Part shown: positions 15,686-22,419 of the stretch, in pieces | How positions within the stretch are numbered: position 1 is the first letter of the stretch | How the letters are laid out: every line of letters starts with the position of its first letter | From: Acidithiobacillus ferruginosus | Lineage (GTDB): Bacteria > Pseudomonadota > Gammaproteobacteria > Acidithiobacillales > Acidithiobacillaceae | NCBI RefSeq assembly: GCF_018854495.1 | Contig: NZ_JABBDR010000300.1 | Span: 1 to 24,533 of the forward strand | Direction of reading: 5' to 3' | Length of the DNA stretch: 24,533 nucleotides | The notes under the pieces: model-generated | The model's database searches: none | Told to the model about the DNA's origin: nothing | The model's input: the letters and a program-made list of their open reading frames with translations, nothing else | Made by a program: the position numbers and the translations under genes

Positions 15686-16378
15686 TCAGCCCGCCCTCGC
15701 TACGGCGGCCGCCATTTTCGGGGCGACCGCCCGCAAAAGGTTCTCCCTGTTATCGGGCATGAGGTGACCGTCCATGCGGTTGAGCAGCATGGTCTTGACC
15801 GAATCCATCGCTAGCAGAATCTGCCGCACCTGACTGTTGAACGCGTTAAAGGCAATCAATCCGAGGATGGCGATGAACAGTCCGGTAGCCGTGGTGACCA
15901 GGGCGTCAGCGACCCCTCCGGTCACCGCCGTCGGCGCATGGCCAGGGGCTGCGAGCACGGAAAACGCATGGAACATACCGATAATGGTTCCAAGGAGACC
16001 CAGCAGTGGCGCCAGGGTAATGATGGTGTCGAGCACCCAGAGCCTGCGGTCCAGTTGCGGCGCCATAATCAGGATGCTCTCCTCCAGGCGACTGGCGAGA
16101 GCATCGCCCTGCACATACCCCGAATGGATCACCGCCGTCTTCAGCAGGGCGGCCTCAGGCAAATCGCCGGCCTCATCCGCAAGGCTCTGCAGGGTTTCCC
16201 GATCCAGGGGGCCGTGCTGGGCGATCTCTCGAACGAATAGCGAGCCGCGCAGGATGGTGCGGCGCAGATACCAGAACCGGTCGACAATAACGCCAAGGGC
16301 GACCACAAGAAGACCGGCCAGTACATAAAGCACGCCGTCAGAGTAATTGGCGAGGTAGATGAGGTAAGCGGTATTCAT
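15686..16378 (-). CDS. exbB: ExbB/TolQ/MotA-family proton-channel protein (module 1)
   Basis: This 230-residue inner-membrane protein has three transmembrane segments: near residues 15-33, 122-140 (TIITLAPLLGLLGTIIGMF, the family signature) and 160-185 (GVADALVTTATGLFIAILG). ExbB pentamers hold two ExbD and drive TonB with the proton gradient. The ATG at 16378 gives the same N-terminus as the paralogue at 18240 (MNxxYLIxLANYSDG); a TTG one codon upstream is possible. AGGAG lies about 10 nt upstream. A Pho-box array and a TATAAT lie further upstream. The next gene is not exbD but the phosphoesterase, 33 bp away. Confidence 0.93.
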   Translation of the reverse strand: MNTAYLIYLANYSDGVLYVLAGLLVVALGVIVDRFWYLRRTILRGSLFVREIAQHGPLDRETLQSLADEAGDLPEAALLKTAVIHSGYVQGDALASRLEESILIMAPQLDRRLWVLDTIITLAPLLGLLGTIIGMFHAFSVLAAPGHAPTAVTGGVADALVTTATGLFIAILGLIAFNAFNSQVRQILLAMDSVKTMLLNRMDGHLMPDNRENLLRAVAPKMAAAVARAG

Positions 16379-16467
16379 CAATATAAGACTCCTGAAATAT
16401 CAGAAGGAGGCGGCGCCAACGCGACGCGCAGAGAACGGAACTGCGCGCCCAAGGTGGCCTTGCAACG

Positions 16468-16494
16468 ATTATAGGCAGACAACCGATCCAGCAA
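16468..16494 (-). promoter_or_regulatory. possible second promoter of exbB1
   Basis: A consensus -10 TATAAT occurs on the minus strand (16473-16468), with TTGCTG at 16494-16489 as a weak -35. The 15-bp spacer is shorter than ideal. It lies between the Pho-box array and the exbB1 start. Confidence 0.35.
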
Positions 16495-16521
16495 GGTCTT
16501 TTGCCTCCTGGAATGGTGCCC

Positions 16522-16576
16522 ATGCTAGCAGCCTCATGTGACAGCAGTGCGTCACGGAGGTGACTTTTTTATGACA
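16522..16576 (-). promoter_or_regulatory. PhoB-box array upstream of exbB1
   Basis: On the minus strand the half-sites TGTCAT (16576-16571), AGTCAC (16565-16560) and TGTCAC (16543-16538) sit in 11-bp register; the third position (16554-16549) is degenerate. The first two form a near-consensus 18-mer, TTGTCATAAAAAAGTCAC. Ten nt after the last unit comes TAGCAT (16527-16522), a weak -10. Confidence 0.68.
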
Positions 16577-16580
16577 ATAT

Positions 16581-16688
16581 GCACGTTTGCCTTCCGCGCT
16601 GGCGAACGTGCTGTGGATGTTCATGTGTGAGCTGTGATAGGATCCCAGACAATAGCGAAGAAGCCCGGTTCTGCCGGGTTTTTTGTCA
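16581..16688 (+). ncRNA. candidate structured RNA or attenuating leader
   Basis: An 11-bp hairpin (16581-16591 with 16601-16611, one G-T pair, 9-nt loop) is followed about 50 nt later by a classic intrinsic terminator (CCCGG, TTCTG loop, CCGGG, then six T) at 16663-16684. The terminator points along the plus strand, but no plus-strand gene lies upstream. The segment may be a small RNA of about 100 nt, or the leader of the DUF3568 lipoprotein gene with an attenuator. No convincing promoter is seen. Confidence 0.3.
16661..16686 (+). terminator. intrinsic terminator without an upstream plus-strand gene
   Basis: AGCCCGG and CCGGGTT flank a TTCTG loop and are followed by TTTTTT, giving a 5-bp GC stem plus two weaker pairs. 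It lies about 40 nt before the lipoprotein gene at 16727. Confidence 0.75.
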
Positions 16689-16726
16689 TTATTTCTCGGT
16701 TTCTTTGACGGAGCTAGGGGGTTGGC

Positions 16727-17239
16727 ATGGCGACGCAACGGCGGTTGGCGTGGTTGGCGGTGGTGGGTGTGGTAGCGGTTCTGCCGCTTGGTGGTTGTGT
16801 GGCGCTTCTCGCGGCGGGGGCTGGTGGTGGGGCCGTGGCCTATGTGGAAAATGGCGGGGTCGCCAATTTCTACGCCTACTATCCGACGTCGGTGACGCGG
16901 GTCAGTGCAGCGTCGAAGGCGGCGTTCGGAGAAATGGGCATTCACTATAACGGCGAAATCCGCAAGAGTCAGTCCGAGTATCTGATCGAGGGTACCACCA
17001 CGGACGGCCAGACCGCCAAGGTAACGCTGACTTCCATGGCCACGGATGTTACCAAGGTCAACATCCGTATCGGGACTTTTGGCGACAAGCCACTATCTTT
17101 GCAGTTCCAGAAGCTGCTTTCGCAACGTCTGGGCATGACCGCCAGTCCTCAGGCTCCGACGGGGGTGGTGTTGCCTCAGGCCAGCAGTCAGCCAGCGGCG
17201 CCACAGCAGCCGCAACAGCAAACCATCCCACTTCAGTAA
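16727..17239 (+). CDS. DUF3568 family lipoprotein
   Basis: This 170-residue protein has a lipoprotein signal peptide with lipobox LGGC (cysteine 24), so it is probably anchored in a membrane facing the periplasm. After a glycine-rich stretch the DUF3568 core (about residues 40-140) contains YYPTSVTRVSAASKAAFGEM and KSQSEYLIEGTTTDGQTAK, and the tail is rich in Gln and Pro. Function is unknown for the family. The ATG follows GGAGCTAGGGGG. It lies between the divergent exbB1 promoter and the PhoB-like regulator, so a place in the phosphate response is plausible but not shown. Confidence 0.85.
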   Translation: MATQRRLAWLAVVGVVAVLPLGGCVALLAAGAGGGAVAYVENGGVANFYAYYPTSVTRVSAASKAAFGEMGIHYNGEIRKSQSEYLIEGTTTDGQTAKVTLTSMATDVTKVNIRIGTFGDKPLSLQFQKLLSQRLGMTASPQAPTGVVLPQASSQPAAPQQPQQQTIPLQ

Positions 17240-17271
17240 TTCACTGATCTTCCATGCCTGGTTTGCGTTAC

Positions 17272-17292
17272 CGGAGACCACTGCGGTCTCCG
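17272..17292 (+). terminator. hairpin after the DUF3568 lipoprotein
   Basis: A perfect 8-bp inverted repeat CGGAGACC / GGTCTCCG encloses ACTGC, 33 bp after the lipoprotein stop. No U-run follows directly, so it is either a weak terminator or a 3'-stabilising hairpin. Confidence 0.45.
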
Positions 17293-17329
17293 TAAATCCT
17301 GTGTTGCAGTACGCATGCCGCTGGGTTTT

Positions 17330-17389
17330 TGTCATAAAATTGTCATTGTAGTTTCATAAAACTGTCATATTGTGGGTATATCCTGTCAT
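17330..17389 (+). promoter_or_regulatory. tandem PhoB boxes and -10 of the PhoB-like regulator gene
   Basis: Four half-sites follow each other at exactly 11-bp steps: TGTCAT (17330), TGTCAT (17341), TTTCAT (17352) and TGTCAT (17363), separated by A/T-rich 5-mers. This equals two complete PhoB boxes in tandem. TATATC at 17377-17382 is a suitable -10. A further TGTCAT at 17384-17389 lies near the transcription start, out of the 11-bp register. Confidence 0.82.
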
Positions 17390-17413
17390 AAGGTCCAGTT
17401 TCGGCAGGAAACC

Positions 17414-18175
17414 ATGATGGCCATACCGCAAGGCAGTACAACGAATAACAATGTGGAAATGGATCCGCTTTATCAGGCACGCATTCTGCTGCTGGCAGAG
17501 ACGGCGCCACCGAGTGGGCTGATATTCCGCCTGCAGGGATCGGGCGCCTTCCTGCGCACGACGAGCGCAATGAATGACGCCTTTCAGCTTGTTGCAGGAT
17601 GGCACCCGGCCCTGCTGATTTTGCACGACTGGTCTGCCCGACTTGCGCCGTGGCTCATGGAATTAAGCGCTTACCCGGCTTGTGCCGGTTTGCCGGTGCT
17701 GGCTATCGGGATGGATGGTGATGCAAACGCCATGTCCGCTCTGGATGCCGGCGCGAGCGCGTATGTCTCGACCCCGTATAGCGAGACGTTGTTGCTGGCG
17801 CAGGCATCGGCGCTGCTGAAAAAAAACCAGCACTGGAAATGCCTCGCAGTAGAGCAGGGGTCGCTGATCCAAGTCAATCCGGGAAGCTGTCGGGTATGGG
17901 TGAATGGTGAAGAAATACGTCTGAGTCGGCGACTATTCCGGTTTCTGCACTATTTGGCATTGCACCCGGATCGGACCTTCTCATCCCGTGAAATTGCCAA
18001 TGTATTGACGGATGGCCGCAGCCTCATCCAGGAAAATTCGGTGGCGGCTCAGGTGCACCGTCTGCGCAACTGTCTGGAAAAGGTTGGTGCGGCGGAGTGG
18101 CTGGAAACCGTGCATGGGTTTGGATATCGCCTGAGTTTGCCGCCGAAAAACGCCATTGATGTAAATTTGTCATAA
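17414..18175 (+). CDS. PhoB/OmpR-like regulator with degenerate receiver domain
   Basis: This 253-residue regulator starts at the ATG at 17414 (AGGAA four nt upstream; the next ATG at 17417 also possible). Residues 22-137 have the outline of a CheY-like receiver, but the key residues are gone. The acidic pair is AE (28-29), and the phospho-Asp position reads LLILHDW, with His71 where Asp is expected and Asp72 one place later. The Thr position is within LAIGMD, and the conserved Lys in KP is Thr120 (STPYS). The C-terminal winged helix (about 150-245) is PhoB-like: recognition helix SVAAQVHRLRNCL keeps two arginines (216 and 218), and TVHGFGYRL is the wing. It probably binds the Pho boxes around it independently of phosphorylation. 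That is inference. The stop codon lies inside the next Pho box. Confidence 0.85.
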   Translation: MMAIPQGSTTNNNVEMDPLYQARILLLAETAPPSGLIFRLQGSGAFLRTTSAMNDAFQLVAGWHPALLILHDWSARLAPWLMELSAYPACAGLPVLAIGMDGDANAMSALDAGASAYVSTPYSETLLLAQASALLKKNQHWKCLAVEQGSLIQVNPGSCRVWVNGEEIRLSRRLFRFLHYLALHPDRTFSSREIANVLTDGRSLIQENSVAAQVHRLRNCLEKVGAAEWLETVHGFGYRLSLPPKNAIDVNLS

Positions 18176-18211
18176 CAGGTTCATAAAACTGTCACATTGA
18201 TTTGCTATGGT
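18168..18211 (+). promoter_or_regulatory. PhoB-box array and -10 of the exbB2-exbD-tonB2 operon
   Basis: Half-sites TGTCAT (18168), GTTCAT (18179) and TGTCAC (18190) keep an 11-bp period. Exactly 10 nt after the last one is the extended -10 TGCTATGGT (hexamer TATGGT 18206-18211), the box-to--10 spacing seen in E. coli Pho promoters such as phoA. The first half-site overlaps the stop codon of the upstream regulator gene. Confidence 0.85.
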
Positions 18212-18239
18212 ACCGCCTCCGGTTAGAGAGGGAGTCCTT

Positions 18240-18923
18240 ATGAACCTGCAATATCTCATTCACCTCGCCAACTATTCAGATGGCGTTCTCTACGTGCTTG
18301 GCGCGCTGTTATTGGTCGAACTGGCCGTTATCGTGGACCGGTTCTGGTTTTTGCGGCGGACCATCCTGCGTGGGCTGATCTTTGTGCATGAACTGGGTAG
18401 CCATGGTCGCCTGGATCGTGACACGCTGAATCAGATGGCTGACGGGGCGAGTGATCTGCCCGAAGCCGCGCTGCTGCGTATGGCTGCCTCCCATCATGGG
18501 CAGGTGAAAGGCGAAGGTCTTGCCAGTCGTCTCGAAGAAAGTGTGCTGGTATTGGCGCCGCAACTGGATCGCCGTCTGTGGTTGCTCGACACTATCATCA
18601 CCTTGGCGCCGCTGCTGGGTTTGTTCGGCACGATTATCGGTATGTTCCACGCCTTTTCGGTGCTGGCCGCTCCGGGACATGCGCCTACGGCGGTCACCGG
18701 CGGTGTGGCTGACGCGTTGGTCGCCACGGCATCTGGCCTGTTTATTGCCATGCTCGGTCTGGTAGCTTTCAATGCCTTCAACAATCAGGTGCGGCAGATT
18801 CTCCTGCAACTGGATTCCGTAAAGACCATGCTGCTCAATCGGATGGACGGTCAACCCATGATCACGCCGGACATCAGTGACCAGCAACGCAGTGAAATGT
18901 TGTCTGTGGCGAGGGCCAGCTGA
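18240..18923 (+). CDS. exbB: ExbB/TolQ/MotA-family proton-channel protein (module 2)
   Basis: This 227-residue protein is a close paralogue of the one at 15686-16378: the stretch from LDTIITLAPLLGL to GGVADALV is almost identical. Three membrane helices are placed as in ExbB. I chose the ATG at 18240, preceded by GAGAGGGAG, over an upstream frame extension that would cross the promoter. It forms the energising channel with the ExbD encoded next; the exbB stop and exbD start overlap (TGATG). Expression is very likely Pho-dependent through the array at 18168-18211. Confidence 0.95.
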   Translation: MNLQYLIHLANYSDGVLYVLGALLLVELAVIVDRFWFLRRTILRGLIFVHELGSHGRLDRDTLNQMADGASDLPEAALLRMAASHHGQVKGEGLASRLEESVLVLAPQLDRRLWLLDTIITLAPLLGLFGTIIGMFHAFSVLAAPGHAPTAVTGGVADALVATASGLFIAMLGLVAFNAFNNQVRQILLQLDSVKTMLLNRMDGQPMITPDISDQQRSEMLSVARAS

Positions 18924-19324
18924 TGGAGCGCCGTTACTTCGAGCAGAAGAAGGGCCGGGTGGAGATCATCCCCATGATCGACATTATGCTCTTCCTGCTG
19001 GTGTTTTTTATCATGATCACGCTGCAAATGATCCCCGACAAAGGGCTGAGCCTGCAGTTGCCCAGGTCCAGCCAGGCGCAGCAGCTTCCGCGCCCGCACT
19101 ACACCATCAATATCGATAAGGATGGATCGGTGGACGTGAAGGGTCATCACTATGATCTGGACGACCTGCAAAAAATGCTCGCCGGTGATGGTAACCCTGC
19201 CAAGACCCAGATCACCATCGCTGCCGATAAGGGCGTGCCTTTTCAGGATTTCGTCCATGTGATGGATCGCTGCCAGAAGGCAGGAGTGAGTGATATCGGG
19301 ATTGCGGCGAAGGCGAGTGGTTAG
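18923..19324 (+). CDS. exbD: ExbD/TolR-family biopolymer transport protein
   Basis: This 133-residue protein has a short cytoplasmic N-terminus, a single membrane helix (about residues 16-38) carrying the essential proton-binding Asp20 in the motif IIPMIDIMLFLLVFF, and a periplasmic domain (residues 60-130; YTINIDKDGSVDVKG and TQITIAADKGVPFQDFVHVMD). Length and layout are typical. It is the only ExbD in the window and may serve both ExbB paralogues. Start overlaps the exbB2 stop by one base. Confidence 0.95.
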   Translation: MERRYFEQKKGRVEIIPMIDIMLFLLVFFIMITLQMIPDKGLSLQLPRSSQAQQLPRPHYTINIDKDGSVDVKGHHYDLDDLQKMLAGDGNPAKTQITIAADKGVPFQDFVHVMDRCQKAGVSDIGIAAKASG

Positions 19325-19345
19325 GAAAAACAAGGAAGGTAATCG

Positions 19346-20065
19346 GTGAATACAATCGTTGGTAACCCAACCTGGACGCCGCCGCCACTGAATACGGATA
19401 AAGAGCATTTTGGCCGGGCATTGTTGGTCGGTGCAGTATTGGAGGCGTTGCTGGTGGGCGGATTGATCTGGGTGGGAAGTAATACGCCGCCCCCCAAGCC
19501 GGTCGTAAAGAAAATTATTGCAATCCATATGGTGCAGCCGGTCCCCCCCAAGCCGAAGCCGGTACCGCCGCCGCCAAAGCCGATGGTGCACCCCAAACCA
19601 CTGCCGCGTCCAGTTCCGTTGCCGAAACCAGTGGTGCATCATGTGCCTGTACCTAAGCCGCTGATAGCCAAAACACCGTTGCCTCTCGCGCCGGTGGCAC
19701 CGCCTAGGCCGCCGGTGGTCCTGCCGCCGCCGCCACCTCCGCCGCCTGCGCCCAGCATGGCCGCACGTCAGGTGGCGTTAGCCGAATACGCAGCCATGGT
19801 GCGGGCCCAGGTCCAGGCGGATGCCCATGTGCCCGAAGCTATCCGCCTGATGCATTTAAGCGGCACCGCGGTCATCACATTCCGGCTTGCGCCTTCGGGT
19901 CGATTGCAGTGGGCAAAAGTTTCCCGGTCCAGCGGGGCGGGGCCCATCGATAGGGCGGCATTGAAGTCAGTGGAAGAAGGAGAGTATCCGCCCTTCTCCA
20001 AAGATATGCCAAAGCATGCCACCAATTTTACGGTAGAGGTGCATTTGTCGGGACGCGCTTCCTAG
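19346..20065 (+). CDS. tonB: TonB-family energy transducer (module 2)
   Basis: This 239-residue TonB starts with GTG at 19346, supported by AAGGAAGG at 19332-19339. A membrane helix (about residues 25-44, ALLVGAVLEALLVGGLIWVG) leads to a long Pro-Lys/Pro-Val/Pro-Leu periplasmic spacer, then the globular TonB domain (about 145-239; LSGTAVITFRLAPSGRL, VEEGEYPPF, FTVEVHLSG). It is paralogous to tonB1 at 11961-12689 over its whole length. It completes a contiguous ExbB-ExbD-TonB set. No TonB-dependent receptor gene adjoins it; the only trace is the remnant at 22420. Confidence 0.94.
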   Translation: MNTIVGNPTWTPPPLNTDKEHFGRALLVGAVLEALLVGGLIWVGSNTPPPKPVVKKIIAIHMVQPVPPKPKPVPPPPKPMVHPKPLPRPVPLPKPVVHHVPVPKPLIAKTPLPLAPVAPPRPPVVLPPPPPPPPAPSMAARQVALAEYAAMVRAQVQADAHVPEAIRLMHLSGTAVITFRLAPSGRLQWAKVSRSSGAGPIDRAALKSVEEGEYPPFSKDMPKHATNFTVEVHLSGRAS

Positions 20066-20092
20066 TATCCGCCGGCTATATGGGCGGATACT
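20064..20092 (+). other. intercistronic stem-loop between tonB2 and the phospholipase gene
   Basis: A perfect 10-bp inverted repeat AGTATCCGCC / GGCGGATACT with a 9-nt loop begins within the tonB2 stop codon. No T-run follows, so it may protect the upstream transcript or lower read-through rather than terminate fully. Confidence 0.5.
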
Positions 20093-20125
20093 TACCAATC
20101 TTTAATGGAATCAGGAGTTTTTTTC

Positions 20126-21697
20126 ATGGAGCGACAGAATCGCCGGCAGTTTTTGAAGCGGCTGGGGCTGGGGAGTGGTGCAGTTGTCGCTGCTCCGCAT
20201 CTGCTGGGGGTGGCACGTGCGGCAGGCGTCAGCGGAGAAAATCTCCTGCGCCAGAAGATCGAGCATGTGGTGGTGATCTTTCAGGAAAATCGTAGTTTTG
20301 ATCATTACTTCGGTACTTTTCAGCCGAAAAACGGGCAGCAGGTCGTCAACCTGCTGGATGGGCAGGGACAGTTGGATTCGCGTTTCCTCGGTTTACAGAA
20401 AAACCCTGCGGGCATCGCTTATGATAATCTGCCGTTACCTACGGAAATTCCGGGTTTCCAGAATGTGCAATTGCCGAATCAGCCTTTTCACATGGCGCCC
20501 TATATTCCGGTCAGGGGCAATGTGCACTGGGATCCTGCGCATCGCTTTTTCCGTATGATGGCGGAAGTGCATAACGGCAAAATGGATCGCTTCGTGGCCC
20601 TGGCGGGCGGCAGCAAAACCCTTTTGTCGCGGGATGAATTCAGGAAAATGAGCCCCGAGCAGATCGCCTTCGATCTGGCCCGCCCCAGCGGCCCGGTGCT
20701 AGGATATTATACCGGTGAAGATTTGCCCTTCTATCATCAGGTGGCGCACCAGTACACGCTCTTTGATCATTTCTTTCAGGCCATGAGCGGTGGCAGCACG
20801 GGTAATGCGCTTTATCTGGCGGCCGCCCGTTCCTGTATCCATCCCCATGCACCCAGGGAGGTCTGTGCGCCCTTCGATCCGAAGGAGGCGGGTTTGGAGC
20901 ACCGCTTCTTTGATCTGCCCTATGACCACCAAAAAGTGCTGGTCAACGACCTGCCGCCGGTACAGGGACCGACCCACGCGGATGCCGTGAAAGCGCTGAA
21001 GATATCTCCGCCGCCGGAGGCGCAGACCTACGACAATATCGGTGACCGTCTGGATGGCGCCAGAGTATCCTGGGCCTGGTATAACGAAAACTGGAACCGG
21101 GTGAAGCCATGGGCGCTCAAGACCGCGTTTGGTCCCGGCGATGGCTCGGCGGTGATCGACACGGGCCAGTTGTATGTGGCCCACCATAATCCCTTCCAGT
21201 ACTACCCGCGCTGGCCAGAATATGTGAAGAACGGTCGTATGCGCGATAGCGAAGACTTTCTCGCCGATGCCCGTGCCGGCAAGCTGCCCGGTGTTTCCTT
21301 TGTCAGGGCCAGCGCCGCCCATGACGAACACCCGGCTGACTGCGCACCAGCCTACGGTATGGAATGGGTGGAGCAACTGGTGCGCGCCGCTGCGGATGGT
21401 CCGGCCTGGGACAAAACCGCCATCTTCATTACCTATGACGAAGGTGGTGGCTTTTGGGATTCGCTGCCGCCTAAAGTGGTGGACGACTATGGATTTGGCA
21501 CCCGTATCCCGGCCCTGCTCATCAGCCCCTGGGCGCGGCAAGGGTTGGTGGATCACCACCTCGCCAGCACGGCGAGCATCCTCAAATTCATCGAAACTCG
21601 TTTCGGTCTGCAACCCCTCAACCAACGCGACGCCGACGCGTATGATCTGATGGGGGCTTTTGACTGGGATCAGCGGCCCCAAGGTTTCCGCATCTGA
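20126..21697 (+). CDS. Tat-exported phospholipase C / acid-phosphatase-like PF04185 phosphoesterase
   Basis: This 523-residue enzyme begins with a twin-arginine signal (NRRQFLKRLGLG, hydrophobic core to about residue 35, ending VARA), so it is exported folded. The phosphoesterase domain starts with VVIFQENRSFDHYFGT (Glu54, Asp59), the hallmark of the phospholipase C/AcpA family. It continues with FDHFFQAMSGGSTGNAL, VSWAWYNENW, VSFVRASAAHDEHPADC and FITYDEGGGFWD near residues 435-446, then ALLISPWARQG. The enzyme would release phosphate or phosphorylated head groups from organic phosphates outside the cytoplasm. I chose the ATG at 20126 (AGGAG 8 nt upstream) over one at 20105. It is a distant relative of the fusion at 12764 and ends the tonB2 operon. 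Confidence 0.92.
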   Translation: MERQNRRQFLKRLGLGSGAVVAAPHLLGVARAAGVSGENLLRQKIEHVVVIFQENRSFDHYFGTFQPKNGQQVVNLLDGQGQLDSRFLGLQKNPAGIAYDNLPLPTEIPGFQNVQLPNQPFHMAPYIPVRGNVHWDPAHRFFRMMAEVHNGKMDRFVALAGGSKTLLSRDEFRKMSPEQIAFDLARPSGPVLGYYTGEDLPFYHQVAHQYTLFDHFFQAMSGGSTGNALYLAAARSCIHPHAPREVCAPFDPKEAGLEHRFFDLPYDHQKVLVNDLPPVQGPTHADAVKALKISPPPEAQTYDNIGDRLDGARVSWAWYNENWNRVKPWALKTAFGPGDGSAVIDTGQLYVAHHNPFQYYPRWPEYVKNGRMRDSEDFLADARAGKLPGVSFVRASAAHDEHPADCAPAYGMEWVEQLVRAAADGPAWDKTAIFITYDEGGGFWDSLPPKVVDDYGFGTRIPALLISPWARQGLVDHHLASTASILKFIETRFGLQPLNQRDADAYDLMGAFDWDQRPQGFRI

Positions 21698-21700
21698 TGC

Positions 21701-22282
21701 TTACCCGGCCGGCGCGATAACTTTCTCCAGTGCGAGGAGGTACAACCCGTTGACCCTAGGGATGCCGTAGCGAACGTCATCGGGGAAGGGCAGGGTGGCG
21801 CCGGTAAGCCGATAGCCGCGCCGCTGATAATATTCCGCCAGTTCCGGACGTTGTTTGATGATCCACAGGCGCATGCGCGTCGCCTGCCAGGTTTCCCGAG
21901 AATATTGCTCCGCCGTACGGAGCAGCGCTTTGGCGATGCCCTGATTCTGCCAGGCCGGTGTCACGGAAAGCATTCCGCACTCGGCGACCGTCGCTGTGGC
22001 AAGTTGTACATGACAGCAGGCGATGATCTCGTCTTCTTTCGTGGCCACCAGGAAACCACTGTCCGGTCTGTCGGAGAGTTTTTCCAGCATCGCCACGTCA
22101 CAACGCTGGCCGCCCAGCAAATCCGCTTCTGTAGTCCATCCAGCCTTGGCAGCTTCGCCTCGATATACACTATTGATGAGCGCGCAAAGGGCAATCATTT
22201 CTGTTTTTTGCGCCATACGGCAAGAATAAAACGACTTTGAATGTGTCATCGTGATTTTCTTGCCTTGTGATTCTGTTGTCAT
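21701..22282 (-). CDS. GNAT-family N-acetyltransferase
   Basis: This 193-residue protein has the GNAT fold. The first strand and helix are FYSCRMAQKTEMIALCALIN, and the acetyl-CoA-binding motif A is LSVTPAWQNQGIAKALLRTA, with the Q-x-x-G-x-A loop. Motif B is RLWIIKQRPELAEYYQRRGY. The acceptor is unknown; an N-terminal INSVYRGE helix is common in amine- or amino-acid-acetylating members. Several starts are possible; I favour ATG 22282 because GGAAG precedes it by about 8 nt, with 22249 as alternative. It converges with the phospholipase gene, only 3 bp between stops, and no terminator is visible there. Confidence 0.86.
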   Translation of the reverse strand: MTTESQGKKITMTHSKSFYSCRMAQKTEMIALCALINSVYRGEAAKAGWTTEADLLGGQRCDVAMLEKLSDRPDSGFLVATKEDEIIACCHVQLATATVAECGMLSVTPAWQNQGIAKALLRTAEQYSRETWQATRMRLWIIKQRPELAEYYQRRGYRLTGATLPFPDDVRYGIPRVNGLYLLALEKVIAPAG

Positions 22283-22324
22283 CTGTGATGCTTCCAAATA
22301 AAAGCGTTATTTGTCGGAATTTTG

Positions 22325-22344
22325 TTATTAAGACTTCTTAATAA
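22325..22344. promoter_or_regulatory. perfect AT-rich palindrome upstream of the GNAT gene
   Basis: TTATTAAG and CTTAATAA face each other across ACTT (8-bp perfect arms) in an AT-rich island about 40 bp upstream of the acetyltransferase start. The form suits a dimeric repressor operator; the regulator is unknown. Confidence 0.4.
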
Positions 22345-22419
22345 TGTCATATTGTGTTGCTACAATCCTGCGCGGTTGCAGAGGACTCAATGACAAGTTC
22401 TATCCTGATGAGGACATGA

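Noticed and set aside
16469..16945. 158-codon minus-strand frame rich in Arg and His
   Set aside because: Overlaps the exbB1 control region and antisense to the lipoprotein; composition typical of a shadow frame.
20699..21682. 327-codon minus-strand open frame
   Set aside because: Fully antisense to the phospholipase-like gene, whose motifs are unmistakable; the frame has no recognisable domain.
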